Source: Physcomitrium patens (Eukaryota; Streptophyta; Bryopsida; Funariales; Funariaceae). Taken from it: a stretch of 64,000 nucleotides of DNA. The notes beneath the pieces are model-generated. The model had not been told where the DNA came from, did not search any database, and was given only the letters and a program-made list of their open reading frames with translations. Shown piece by piece: positions 1 through 10,195 of the stretch. The stretch spans positions 9,713,667 through 9,777,666 of the forward strand of contig NC_037262.1 of NCBI RefSeq assembly GCF_000002425.4, in the 5' to 3' direction. A program made the position numbers and the translations under genes. How positions within the stretch are numbered: position 1 is the first letter of the stretch; every line of letters begins with the position of its first letter.

Positions 1-991
1 CTTCCTTTGGTAAGTTGAAATTGATCATAACCTGAATACCAGTCACCCATTGAATAGATCGCCCTTCCAGCAAACGCCTCAGCAAATTCATCCACAATAG
101 GTCCAATTCCTGCATTCCTGACAGTTACTGCATTCACCGGCTGCATATCTTGAATAAACCGTAGTGACCCATTCTTCTTAGGTACCGTAAACCATCGACT
201 AGAATACGGCGCAAATGAAGGTTCCAATATTTTCATCTTTATCTTTTCTTTCAATAGTTCCACCAATTTAGGTAAATGTGCCCTCGGTACTGGAATCGGT
301 CTTAGATTCCAAGGTACATGCGGTACAGTGAAGATAACCATAGGTGTTATAATATTTGGATCCACACACCCAATTTCATGAGATTCGAAGGCAAACGATC
401 TACCTTGTTTAGCCAACATCTTTTTGAAGCAAGTAATTTCCTCCGGCAATAAAGAACCATCAGAACCAATCTTCAATTCTTCAAAAGTCTCTTCAGTAAA
501 CTGATGTCCAATACTCATTGGATCTCTTAAACTTGCTTCTTTTGATGCTTCTCCCATTTGTTCTTTAGAATCCTCTGGTAATGGTCCGGCAACAGGCTTT
601 ACCTTCTTATCTGCCGTTTTATATCTCGTCTCTACTGTAACTTCTGGTGCTTGAAAAGATTCAAGCATGGTATAAACCTCTCTCGAATGAATCTCAACAA
701 TCTTATTATTATCCTCTAACCCAATAGATGTAATCAATTCCAATGAATCTTCCAGCCCATTTTCTTCATAAACACCCAAAATCCTCTCATCATCTTGCAA
801 TGTACCTATCTTGTGTAATTGTCCTTCAATATTATATAATCTTTTTCTTTCTTTTCTTTTAAAATCATCAACTTTCTTATACATAATATTTCCATTCTCC
901 AATATACCAATAAAACTCGCATCAAAGACACCTTCATCTTGCGAGAGTACCTCCTCTTTTGTACCTCCATAATCTCGCTTTACAGTGGTAC
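1..991 (-). pseudogene. Reverse transcriptase N-terminal region of gypsy-like element (partial)
   Basis: This frame is open from about 991 down to base 1 and runs off the window. The first two-thirds is a charged linker (residues such as DASFIGILENGN and EETFEELKIGSDGSLLPEE). The last part matches the start of Ty3-type reverse transcriptases: a VPRAHLPKLVELLKEK segment, then RWFTVPKKNGSLRFIQD, which corresponds to the conserved FVKKKDGSLRMCVDYR motif, then DWYSGYDQ, which corresponds to the DLRxAY metal-binding motif. The catalytic YxDD lies beyond the window edge. The frame differs from the protease frame to its right, and the shift falls near 980-991. It could be a programmed shift or a decay indel; one copy cannot tell. 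Confidence 0.8.
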
Positions 992-1648
992 CTCCCCAAA
1001 ATCCTTAAATCCTTTAACAATCTTTGACAATGGTTTCTCCCTTAACCTATCTCGATTCCGTTCATGGTTAGGAGGTACTGTTAGAAATTGTACAGCTTTC
1101 CTCCCATCTTCGCTCCGTACCCTTGCATAAGCAGAACCATCGTCAAATACCTTTGTTTCCATCAGTATTACCGTGATATAAGGTTGTCCTAAAATCAACG
1201 GATAAGACGTTGTATCTTGAACGAAGAAATGTTGCTCCGTCGCAACATCCCCAATCCGAATTTTGACATCTGGACAAGTTCCATATAATTCGCCCCATGT
1301 GTTATTAGTTGCTCGTATTGCCCATCCATGTTCCATATCAATTGGCTATTTTTGCTTCTTATAAAGATCTTTAGACATGAGATTTATTTCAGAACCATGG
1401 TCGACTAAAGCAACTATTGGTTCTTCTATATCTCCTACCTTCACCAATATCTCAGTAGTTGCCCTTGCCCAATGCTTTCGAGTATAATGGCTCAAAGTTT
1501 CTATTTCCTTGTCACTAGAATCTTCGAAATTTACTCGCTGATTATACCCATTCTTTTCATTTGTTGGTTGCTTGTAACCAATATCAACCTCTTCTTCATC
1601 TCTATATATTCTTGCATCAATAGCATGACTCATTCCAGTTTCGCTCAA
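980..1648 (-). pseudogene. Retroelement aspartic protease, split by an in-frame TAG
   Basis: Two segments lie in the same frame: 1648-1346 and 1336-980, separated by one TAG at 1348-1346. The first contains the active-site strand as VALVDHGSEINLMS, where the usual retropepsin triad D-S/T-G appears as D-H-G. The second contains the second-strand signature YPLILGQPYI (hydrophobic-LG-x-P), as in retroviral-type proteases. It would cleave the gag-pol polyprotein of the element. The internal stop and the histidine in place of Ser/Thr after the catalytic Asp suggest loss of function. It lies directly between the linker ORF and reverse transcriptase, as expected. Confidence 0.78.
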
Positions 1649-1651
1649 TAA

Positions 1652-2311
1652 TTACCTCTTTCGCTTAATGCTGTCAATGATAACATCATGAAACTCCTTC
1701 TTTGTAATTTCCAAGACTTCTTTCAATGTGAATTCCACCTTAGCGTTTAATATACGTTCTTCCAACACCCCTTTCAAATTTGTTGCCGCTTCAATGTCAG
1801 AAAGTAGCTTATAAGCAATTGATTTGCCCTTATCTTTTGTCTCCGTTGTTTTTTCTCCCAATGATGTTGAGGTATCCTTTACAGGCAATTCTTGTGAAGC
1901 TGCCTCCCGAGCCTTGTCTCCTCGAATTTGCCTCTTAAAAGAATTTCCTTCTCTAGTATCATCAAAATTTCCTCGTCTTTTTTCTTCCATCAAAGCTTCA
2001 TGTTGGCTCTTAGCAATATATGCATGAACTGAAAGAGACTCAACAAGATCCTCCCAACCTGTTCTTCCTCGTATTGTAGCTGCAGTTCTCAATAATGCTT
2101 CTCGAGGTAATTTTCCTTCTTGCATTGTAGAAACGGCAGAAGCCCAAAACTCACTAGTTTCCGTACTTCCACCAATTTCATCATCTACTCTAGCACCATA
2201 ACTTGCACTTTCTCGTACTACTGTTTCATGCTCTTTTAAGTAATCTTGAACCAATGCTCTCATTCCTCCCTTGCCAAAATTGGTTTGAAGAAGATCCTCC
2301 CTATCTTTCAA
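1652..2311 (-). pseudogene. Gag-pol linker region of gypsy-like element
   Basis: This 219-codon segment is in the same frame as the gag to its right and the protease to its left, and is bounded by in-frame stops at both ends. It is hydrophilic and lysine/glutamate-rich, with a conserved-looking tail (LKEVLEITKKEFHDVIIDSIKRKR). I do not recognise a catalytic domain. Its place between zinc knuckle and protease matches a family of plant and fungal gypsy-like polyproteins that carry an uncharacterised domain here (similar to the DUF4100 type; this is from memory and needs a profile search). It probably belongs to the polyprotein and is not a host gene. Confidence 0.6.
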
Positions 2312-2329
2312 TGCTATCTTTCCATCTTT

Positions 2330-3352
2330 TCAGCAAATAATTCCTTGCCATATCATATTATTAAATTCATTGCAATCTTTTCTAGTGTGTGAAGCATCAT
2401 CACACCAAATGCATCTTTGTACATATCCTTGTTTTGAAATATTCTTCGAATTGTTTATAGAAGTATTCTCTTCAAGTCTTGCCAATTTGATTTGAAGATC
2501 TCGCATTCCTCGTATAATTTCTTCCATACCCATATCTGCTTTCTTTGACAAGGATGTCGAAGGTTGAACTGTAGGCATTGTCGGTGGTGTTGTACGTACT
2601 GGAGCTTTGGGTGCTTGTACTGTTTTCGGAATATTGCTCCTATCCTTCCTCTTTTCTTTTTTTGTAAGCAACCCCACCGCATCTTCAACGTTCTTCCACT
2701 TCGTTGTCAATCCTTCATCTTCTTCTTTGTCTTCAAGAAGGGATTCTAATTTCTCTTGCAATTCTCCATCAGCAGCTTGAAGAAATAGATCAACTTTGTT
2801 CGGCTCCAATGTCAATTTTTCTACCTTCGATAATTGAGAGTACTGCCTCTCAAATTCCCTTAGTAGCTCTGTTGCTTGTAAATTCTTATTGGGCCGTTCA
2901 ATCCATCCCAAAAACAACTTCTTAGTAACGCGATCAGCATCTTCCAAGAAATATTCGTCTTTCAATGTATGTGAAAAATCCTCCCATGAATTCCCACAAC
3001 AATCCATAATCGATGTAATGTGGTCCCTTATCTCCGGTATCGTGGCAAGTCCAAATAGTGCAACCATTTTCTTCTCAGAAACCCGATTTAATTCCATTTC
3101 ACGAACATAACATCTTAAATACCTTGAAATATTCCTCCCATCAAATTGATCAATTTTATTGACCACTGCTTGCAATGCTTTGGTTGCCAAAGCTTTCTTT
3201 CGATCATTGCTTTGTTGTTGCTGCATTGACAATGAGAAGGCTTGAAACAAACTAGCAATAGACGGATCCATGTGCATACCTTGTCCTTTAGAAGACTCTC
3301 TACCAGAAACTTCTCCCAAAAATCCTTCAAAATTTTTATTTTCGTTTTCCAT
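2330..3352 (-). pseudogene. Gag polyprotein with CCHC zinc knuckle
   Basis: A 340-codon frame starting with MENENKNFEGFLGE. It is rich in charged helices (about residues 60-220), as in retrotransposon capsids, followed by a proline/threonine-rich linker and, near the C-terminus, one zinc knuckle CIWCDDASHTRKDC (C-x2-C-x4-H-x4-C, all four ligands intact). The role would be packaging element RNA in virus-like particles. The ATG is the first after the leader and lies about 50 bases downstream of the primer-binding site. The frame closes at TGA 2332-2330, and the same frame continues beyond it into the linker region, so this stop may be secondary. Confidence 0.75.
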
Positions 3353-3402
3353 AAAAATAAAGATAAAATCAACCGAAATTCAATACCTTCTACCTCAAGC
3401 TT

Positions 3403-3419
3403 TCATGTCGGGTTCACCA
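3403..3419 (-). promoter_or_regulatory. Primer-binding site of the left-edge gypsy element
   Basis: Minus-strand TGGTGAACCCGACATGA begins with TGG (complement of a tRNA CCA end) and starts 4 bases inside the LTR end at 3424. This is where minus-strand DNA synthesis should be primed. It is not the initiator-Met type (TGGTATCAGAGC) common in plant elements. The tRNA cannot be named by eye. Confidence 0.6.
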
Positions 3420-3423
3420 CTTA

Positions 3424-4816
3424 TGTCGTATTACATGCTTTCCTGCTCGAGAACGCGCCGAGCGTTTGGCTGTAGAAGGTAGTATGGAGATTCGCCGATA
3501 GTCAAGCAGTCTATCAGTTTTTGACTGCTGGAATATAAATGACTGCAACAATGTACCATAAATCTATACGGATGCTCTTCGACTGCTTATCGAAGTCTTT
3601 TTTTTGCCCCAGCCGATAGGTCTCTAGACGTTACAGAGAACCCCAAACAACCCAAACTGTTAATCTTCAATACCCCTTTGTACTTACGATCTTGTATCCA
3701 CTGACTGTCTTGTTAGATTAACCCAATAAATTTCATTCACTCTGCATACTCAATCCTATAGACACCTTTTTAATCCTTCAATCACAGACGTAACTCGATT
3801 TCACAAAACAGTCAAGAGTATTCAAACCCACTTCATTAAAAATCCCGATTCACCATTACAATACTGACTTCAGCAACGATTGCCTCTGTCTTCTCAAAAC
3901 TCTACGAAGAAGAAAAATCCAAATTCTATGTCTTTCCTTCCCCGACCCGAAGCATGAAGCTCCTCTCTCTAATCCCCTTGATCTTCTAAAACCTCCAATG
4001 AAACCGAACTGATAACCTTGCAAAAACTTGAAAACCCCCCCTGATCTTCAAAAACCTCCAATGAAACCGAACTAGTAACCTTGCAAAAACTTGAAAATCC
4101 CCCTGATCTTCAAAAACCTCCAATGAAACCGAACTAGTAACCTTGCAAAAACTTGAAAACCCCCCCCCCTGATCTTCAAAAACCTCCAATGAAACCGAAC
4201 TAGTAACCTTGCAAAAACTTGAAAATCCCCCCTGATCTTCAAAAACCTCCAATAAAACCGAACTAATAACCTTGCTAAAACTTGAAAACCCCCCGCTCCC
4301 CCCGATTCCCCTTCAAAGTTATTCTTCCCCTAACCTTATCCTCTTGAATTCCTTCAATCTTCCGTCTTGGATCTGAAATTGGCTCCCGCCATCAGAGCTT
4401 AGATCCGAAATTGGCTCACGTCATCAAGGCCTTCTCCTCCATTTTTACCTTTAAGAGATTCATTTGCCACAAACAACGTTCCCTGGATGTTCCCATAATT
4501 GGATCTGCATTGGGTTGCCCGGCCAATTCAGGTCTCATATTGGGTAAGAGGACCCGGATTGGATTCTCGAAATTGGATCCAATTGGCTCTTCGAACCCGT
4601 CGTGTGAATTGGTCCTTCTCTTCCTACTGACTCCTGTTATTGGAATTGAATGGAGCATTTCAGTATGCCCCGGCTGACTGTAACGAGGTGATTGAACCCG
4701 GCCACTCAGTATTTATACAAGAGTTGGTCGTTGCTCCCAATATTCGAGGTAACTGAATATTAATAAAATTCCCCTTTCTTTTTATTTTCATTGTATACTC
4801 GTGTTACAATACGACA
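3424..4816 (-). repeat. 5' LTR of the left-edge gypsy element
   Basis: The LTR is bounded by a perfect 9-bp inverted repeat, TGTCGTATT at 3424 and AATACGACA ending at 4816, with the TG...CA ends expected of LTRs. On the minus strand a TATA-like TATAAAT sits at 4717-4711, about 100 bases inside the U3 end, so U3 is short and R/U5 long. The LTR carries a tandem array of about 63-bp units (3979-4295). The flank at 4817 is chromovirus sequence of the other orientation, so this element inserted into an older element. Confidence 0.75.
3979..4295. repeat. Tandem array, five units of about 63 bp
   Basis: The unit starts TGATCTTCAAAAACC and recurs at 3979, 4042, 4104, 4170 and 4233 (spacing 63, 62, 66, 63). 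Units differ mainly in the length of a C-run (about 4-10 C) and at a few bases. The array sits inside the LTR and explains the repetitive ORF on the minus strand here, which is not a gene. Confidence 0.9.
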
Positions 4817-4943
4817 CCGGTGGCTTAGATCTTTCCACATTTTTGTAGTGATTTCTAATGTCACATACTGCCTTGAGCTTTAGCCACATGTTCCGGTCTA
4901 TCTAGTCTTTCATATTTTACTATTAAATGAATTTCATACCAAG

Positions 4944-5170
4944 GCAAAGCACTTTCTAGATGAACACCAAGCACCACTACCACCAATTGTAGTTGATGAC
5001 CAATTAGAATATGAAGTGGACAACATTTTAGAGCATCGTAACTTTTGTCATAGTAGTGGATGTCTACAACTTTAATACAAAGTTCTTTAAAAAAAATTCC
5101 TCATTTACGATGCAACATGGGAACCTACACAAAAACTCATCCATTGCCAAAAGACAATTTGAAGATACTG
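4944..5170 (+). pseudogene. Chromodomain remnant of a gypsy integrase
   Basis: Plus-strand translation gives PPIVVDDQLEYEVDNILEHR, the typical entry into a chromoviral chromodomain, and about 110 bases later YDATWEPTQKLIHC, the conserved aromatic-cage end of that domain. Between them the frame is broken by stops. Chromodomains of this type tether integration to modified histones. This copy is non-functional. Confidence 0.7.
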
Positions 5171-5960
5171 TAGAAGGGGTAGAAATTTATTTTTGTAAGA
5201 TATTGGTAAAGTAGATTAATCATTCCTAGGATAGTAAATTCAATAAGATGGGTGATTGAATTAGTTATGAAAAATGGTTAAGTAGGAAATGACAGTTAGA
5301 ATCTAGAATTTCAAAAGTAAAGCATAAGTAAGTTGAAGAAGATATTATAAGCACTAGAGTATGATAGTGATGAGCCGAGGTAAGCTTAGTGCTACTTCTT
5401 TGTTTTTTTATTGTTGAAGAATAATGGATAGTTTTTGAATATTGAGAAGTGAATCTATGGAATACATTTGAGATTGATTTATGAGTTATTGATTATGTAA
5501 TTGGAATACTATGTGATTAAATTATATAAGAAGTTATTGAAAGATTGATAATAGATAGAATATTATAATTGTTGTTTATTGAGAGTTATCTGTGTTTTGA
5601 TAGAAGAAGTCTGTGATTACACAAATTATGTGAATCTAGATTGGTTGAAGTGAAGTCTACTATTTTTGGTATTGGATGGAATTTATGTGATTTCAGCAGT
5701 TTTTTGAAAGTGCAGGATAATACATTGTTGTTATTAGTTAATGAAGGAGTATTGTTACTGGAAGAAAGCATTGTAGTATTTTTTGGTGTTTTAGTGGTTT
5801 GGATTACAGTTAATTATATGATCCTAACACGTAAGCTCATACGATTGCCTTTCCTTGTGTTTGAATCCCCCTCTATAGATTTATTCTCAAAAGAATTTGT
5901 AGAATAAGTAAAACGATAATTATAGATACTATTGAAGGCAAAACGAGGACATTCAACATT

Positions 5961-6528
5961 AGTAGAGGGGGATTAACTATAAAAAGGTATAAATAAGATA
6001 ATTATATAGATAATTAGAACTATGGAAGTTTCTAGAATTAGGATAAAATTAGTAAACTAAGTAGGACCTATCATAGAATATTCTAAAAAGAATTTAGAAT
6101 GATTATTTAAATAGGGTCCACCATGAAACCTTCTAGAAAAAACTTAAGATGGTGAAGTAGGTAGAATCTACTATAGAACCTTCTAAAAAAAAATTTAAGG
6201 TGGTTATCTAGATAAGGCCCACTACTTATGAACATTTTAGAAAGTCGAGGGTAATAAGATGATGTATAAATAGGATTGATTAGGGCCTTTTAGGGCTTTT
6301 AATTAAATATATCTTTCAATTCGTTCTCTTAGTAAAATTTGATTTTCCATCTTTCTGATCAGTTATGTTCTATTCTATTTTTATTTGCTTAATTTTGTTT
6401 TTCATGTCCTATTTTATTTAGTTCTATTTAGTTTTATTCTAGTCTGTTTTCTCATATTTGTGATAAAAATTTATATTGCTGTAGATTAGAAGGATCTTAG
6501 ATTTTTGAAATAGTCTAGTCATGTTACA
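5961..6528 (+). repeat. Polypurine tract and LTR (family B)
   Basis: AGTAGAGGGGGAT at 5961-5973 is the usual chromovirus polypurine tract. The following sequence to about 6528 is an LTR: it holds TATAAATA at 6265-6272 and repeated CTTCTAGAA-like motifs. A related sequence lies inverted at the right window edge (about 63593-64000), sharing the region around the TATA box and the downstream GTAGA(T/A)TAGAAGGATCTT stretch. The exact ends are uncertain because the expected TG at the start has decayed. Confidence 0.6.
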
Positions 6529-6815
6529 TTGTATAATCATGTGATATTTGTTCTAAATAAAAAAAACTCTTGATCATTAATCTAATAGACTTCTCCAACC
6601 ATTACCTATTCTAAAACTACTATGGTCTTTCATTTCAATGGATTTTATATAAATCTTCCAATTTCAAGTTCATATGATTTTATATTAATGATAGTATATT
6701 ATTTTATGATAGTAAATTTATCATTTTATCATTTTATGATAATATATCAAGATGGTATATTTTTTATCATGTACAAAATCCATTATATATGAAAAAATAG
6801 CTAAGCTTTTTTTTG
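6529..6815. other. AT-rich spacer, no gene seen
   Basis: Low-complexity TA-rich sequence with short direct repeats of ATTTTATGATA. Nothing recognisable. Confidence 0.6.
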
Positions 6816-7210
6816 GACAATATTTTATTAGAGACCATATAAAAGATAAGGATTCAAGACTAAAAAATGGAATTTACTCAACATTAGAATAATAACTAGA
6901 TAGAAGACAAGAAGATCCTAACTAGACATTAAGAAGTAAGTTGTCAAGACTAAGGATCCCTTCAGCCTCGACTCTTATATATATTAGGTCCTAAGAAGCT
7001 TCTTGAGAAGTTTCTATGAGGCTTGGAAACAAAGCAAGCCTAAGTTCCTACTTTGACAACTTCTTAAATCATCTAAAGCTTCTTAAAATCTTTCAGGATC
7101 TTCCATGACCTTTTAGAATATTTATAGAATCTAGTGGAACCTTCTAGAACCTTTTAGAACATTCTAAGAGCTTTTCAAACCTTCTTCAATTGTATGTCCA
7201 TGATATGACC
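6816..7210 (-). repeat. Probable 3' LTR of the decayed gypsy element
   Basis: The order of short blocks (GACAA start, a stretch with AAGACAAGAAGATCCTAACTAGA, then ACTCTTATATATATTAGG) parallels the 552-bp LTR of the 29-34 kb element, where similar blocks precede a TATATATA promoter motif. Identity is low and the ends cannot be placed exactly. Confidence 0.4.
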
Positions 7211-7804
7211 TCCTCCTCTAGCTTTGAGGTTTCTGAGAAGCAATATTACTACAAATCAATATGTGCGCAAGAAGTTGAAGATCTATTGCATGGTCTCTAC
7301 TATATATTCTAATTATTTTTTGCAAGGCAAATGGTTCATAGGCCATCAATAAAGCCCTAAGCCTTCTACTTATAAGCAAGCATGAACTTTGATATTTTTG
7401 TTATGAAATTGTCATGCAAACACTCTTTTTGGATGTCCTTTATAGGTAAATTCTATCTCACTTATCAGCAACCTATTACTAAGTATCCTTTGACATCTTT
7501 GTGATTCAGATAGCTCTTCATCTCGGGGTTGTCTATTCAAAATATTTGATTGAGATGGTATGATCAGTAAAGTGTCTATCATTTGACTATCCATATCACA
7601 TAAAATAGGCAAGATCAAAAGAATATAAATAAGCTAGTTGTAAACTCGAACTACTAATTTATACTATTTTAAACATTTAAAAACTTGCCTCTTCAGAGGT
7701 TGCCTCCTCACTTTCTTTATGAAGCTAAGAACTAAGAATCTTCATAATAAAGCCATCTTATCAAGCTATTATTCTTATTTTGCTGCTTTTGGTCTAGATA
7801 GATG

Positions 7805-8089
7805 CTATTGATAAAACTTTTGAACCTTCATTTGTGCATTTATAAGATTGTTAGTTGGTTCCCACATGCGATTGTTAATATCATATCTACACCAATAGAC
7901 CAGATATTCAAGCCTTACATATCTTATCTTTGAATCTAATACCTCTTCTACCTCAAATTCAACATGATCAATGATTTCAACCATACGAGGTGGTGGTTGA
8001 CTTTTACGTAGTATATTTGATTCTTTATATCTTTCCAAAAGTGAAACATGAAAGATTAGATGAATCTTCATGGATAAAGATAACTCCAA
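7805..8089 (-). pseudogene. Integrase C-terminus with chromodomain
   Basis: The 94-codon frame reads KIHLIFHVSLLERYKES (the HVSLL motif closing the integrase barrel), then FEVEEVLDSKI and EYLVYWCRYDINNRMWEP, a well-preserved chromodomain with its aromatic residues. Its spacing from the integrase core to the right is normal. The equivalent domain is missing from the young element at 29-34 kb, so this copy shows what that family once carried. Confidence 0.75.
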
Positions 8090-8140
8090 GTGATAAGTTA
8101 TCTTATTAATTTATTTCTAAATCACAAATGGTCCCAAGCT

Positions 8141-9266
8141 TCAGTAGTCCAACTTATCACATGGCCTATTGGTTTTTATTTTACTCCAATGAAGCCACAC
8201 TTTGTCATGAATTTGGAATAGAAGATGTTCCTTCTTCCATTCTTTTAGTAGCTTATAACGTTGTTGACCCTTTTTTAGGTGAGTCTTCATCATTGCTTGA
8301 AGTTTGGCCATCTTCCTAATAAACTCCTTTGCTATTGGATTTGCTGATTTTGAAGGTTCTATCATATCCAACTTTGGATGATGACCATAGTTTGAGTAGA
8401 ATGGGATTTGTAATATAGATGCATGGATTGTATTGTTATATATAAACTTTAGCAATGACAAGTAGGAAGTCCAGTTGTCTTGTTGGTAATTGATGGTGCA
8501 CCTCAAATATCGCTCAAGAATTTATTTGATCCGCTCGATTTGGCTATCAGTTTGAGAGTGGAAGGTAGATGAAAGGTTGATATCAACTTTAAGAATTTTG
8601 AAGAGTACCTTCCAAAACTTTGATAGGAATTGTGGCCCATAATCTGACACAATATTGTCTGACAATCTATGGTAACAATAGACATTGTCAACGAAAAGTC
8701 TTATCATTTCTTCATCATGAATTGACTTTTAGCAATGTATAAAATGTATCATCTTAGTCAATTGATCAATAACTACAAAAATAGTATCAAATGAGCTTGA
8801 TGATAGAATATTTATAATAAAATCTATGGATATAGATGACTATGGTTGTTTTAAAATAGGAAAGAGTTGAAGAAGTCCATATGGCCAATGTTAAGGATTC
8901 TTTGACCTTGAACAAGTGTCACATGATAGTTTGAATTCTTTATTATCCTTCCACATTTTAGGCCACCAAAAGTCTCAAATAGAAGTTCCAAAGTCTTGTT
9001 GAATCTAAAAGATTCGACTACAAGGAAGTCATGGCATGTTTGAAGAACATGAAGGTGAATTAGCCCTTCAAGAATGAATAAACATTCTTCAAAGAACAAG
9101 ACATTTTCTTCACACTTAAATTTAAAAGACTCTTCATGAAGGTTATTGGTAAGATGCTTGTTATTAAAAATAAGAGGGTCTGTATTTGAGGCTTTACAAA
9201 CTTGATCAAGAAATGATAAATCCACAAGCATTGACACATTGATTGCTTGAAGATAAAATTCCTCAC
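8141..9266 (-). pseudogene. Integrase zinc-binding region and core, frames broken
   Basis: Overlapping frames give integrase pieces. An H-H zinc-finger half with TCHDFLVVESFRFNKTLELL and a GGLKCG block fall at about 8930-9060. Core pieces include the DYGPQFLSKFW block (second catalytic Asp) and SSTFHSQTDSQIERI (catalytic Glu) at about 8522-8650. The sequence YNNTIHASILQIPFYSNYGHHPKLD at about 8380-8450 is the conserved end of the core. Stops and shifts separate the pieces, so no functional integrase can come from this copy. Confidence 0.7.
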
Positions 9267-9299
9267 GCTTTAATAAGATTGCTTGTTGTTGATCATATG

Positions 9300-9790
9300 C
9301 TCCTTTACCTTCTTTTGGTTCAAGATAAGAATATCTTGATAATGCATCTCATAACCTTTATTGGCTCTTGGATTAATACATGATACAAAATCTAAATCGT
9401 AATAAGCATATAGTCTAATACACTTGGCAATAATTCAAGACTTAAATTGATATGAAGTATTCAAGATTCTTTTGATTAGTATATACAAGCATCTCATGAC
9501 AAGTGCCTTCAAGAAAGTGGCACCATTCTTAGAAAGAATCTAAAATAATAAGTAACTCTTTATCATGGATTTTGTAATTGATTTTTGTCATTGAGAATTT
9601 TCTATAATAGAATGCAATTGATTGAAGTTTACCATCTTTTCCATATTGCGACAAGACTGCTCTCAATGCAAAGTCTGAGGCATCTATTTCCATAAAATAG
9701 GGTTTCTTAAAATTTAGATGTATTAAAATTAGAGCTATTATGAAAGCATCTTTTAAGCTTGGAAAAGCTTTCTTTGCTTCAGGGCCTTAG
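9300..9790 (-). pseudogene. RNase H region of decayed gypsy element
   Basis: Minus-strand translation, with several breaks, aligns with the RNase H domain of the 29-34 kb element: around 9640-9700 is an MEIDASDFALRAVLSQYG-like block corresponding to ETDASDFALGAVLSQMG, and around 9480-9560 a block corresponding to the tDHKNLEYF motif. No open frame of useful length. Confidence 0.5.
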
Positions 9791-10195
9791 TTCAGTGTGT
9801 CCTTGCATGTCAATTGCATAAGTAATGTAACAAACTTGGGGTAATTTATAACAATTATCATATAGAAGTTAATAAATCTAAGAAAGTATTGGACATCACG
9901 TACAATTTTTGGCTTTGCCCAATCGATGATTGCTTGTATCTTCTTTGGATCCATAAAAAGGCCTTTATTGGAAATAATATATCCAACAAATTTGACTTGA
10001 CGTGCATGAAACACACATTTTTTCAATTTTACATAAAGCCCAATATTTTGTAGCTTTTCCAATATAAAGCAGACATATTTTTTTGTGGTCTTCCAGATTC
10101 TTGGAAAAGATTAGAATATCATCCAAAAAAATTACAACAAAATCATTGAGATACTCACAAAATATTTCATTCATTAAGTATTAGAATATGACTGG
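9787..10195 (-). pseudogene. Reverse transcriptase palm/thumb with FLDD catalytic motif
   Basis: Two overlapping frames (10174-9965 and 10062-9787). The right one holds DFVVIFLDDILIFSKN, the catalytic F/YLDD motif of Ty3-type reverse transcriptase. The left one holds KKCVFHARQVKFVGYIISNKGL and RFINFYM, the standard blocks after the catalytic site. A frameshift separates them. The N-terminal half of the same domain lies at 12073-12497, beyond the insertion. Confidence 0.75.

Larger units (their letters stand above)
1..4816 (-). mobile_element. Ty3/gypsy-like LTR retrotransposon, 5' part (cut by window edge)
   Basis: Reading leftwards on the minus strand, the parts come in the order of an LTR retrotransposon: LTR (4816-3424), primer-binding site (3419-3403), gag with a CCHC zinc knuckle, a linker region, an aspartic protease, and the start of reverse transcriptase running off base 1. 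From gag to protease one reading frame is kept, but stops interrupt it at about 2330 (TGA), 1652 (TAA) and 1346 (TAG), and a frame change occurs near 980. The copy is therefore dead unless those stops are read through. The gag and linker do not resemble the other gypsy copies in this window, so this is a separate lineage. Its 3' LTR and its target duplication partner lie outside the window. Confidence 0.85.
4817..6528 (+). mobile_element. Plus-strand chromovirus (Ty3/gypsy) 3' remnant
   Basis: A truncated element whose left part was displaced or lost at the insertion boundary 4816. What remains, in order: a decayed integrase C-terminal chromodomain (about 4944-5170), about 780 bases of untranslatable sequence, a polypurine tract (5961-5973) and an LTR (about 5974-6528). 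The orientation is opposite to the elements on both sides. No intact frame survives. Confidence 0.65.

Noticed and set aside
3986-4252. Repetitive 88-codon minus-strand ORF (MEVFEDQGG repeats)
   Set aside because: It is a translation of the 63-bp tandem array inside an LTR; a period of 21 codons results from the repeat length.
5820-5880. tRNA-like TGTTTGAATCCCC T-arm
   Set aside because: No matching acceptor stem, D-arm or anticodon arm around it.
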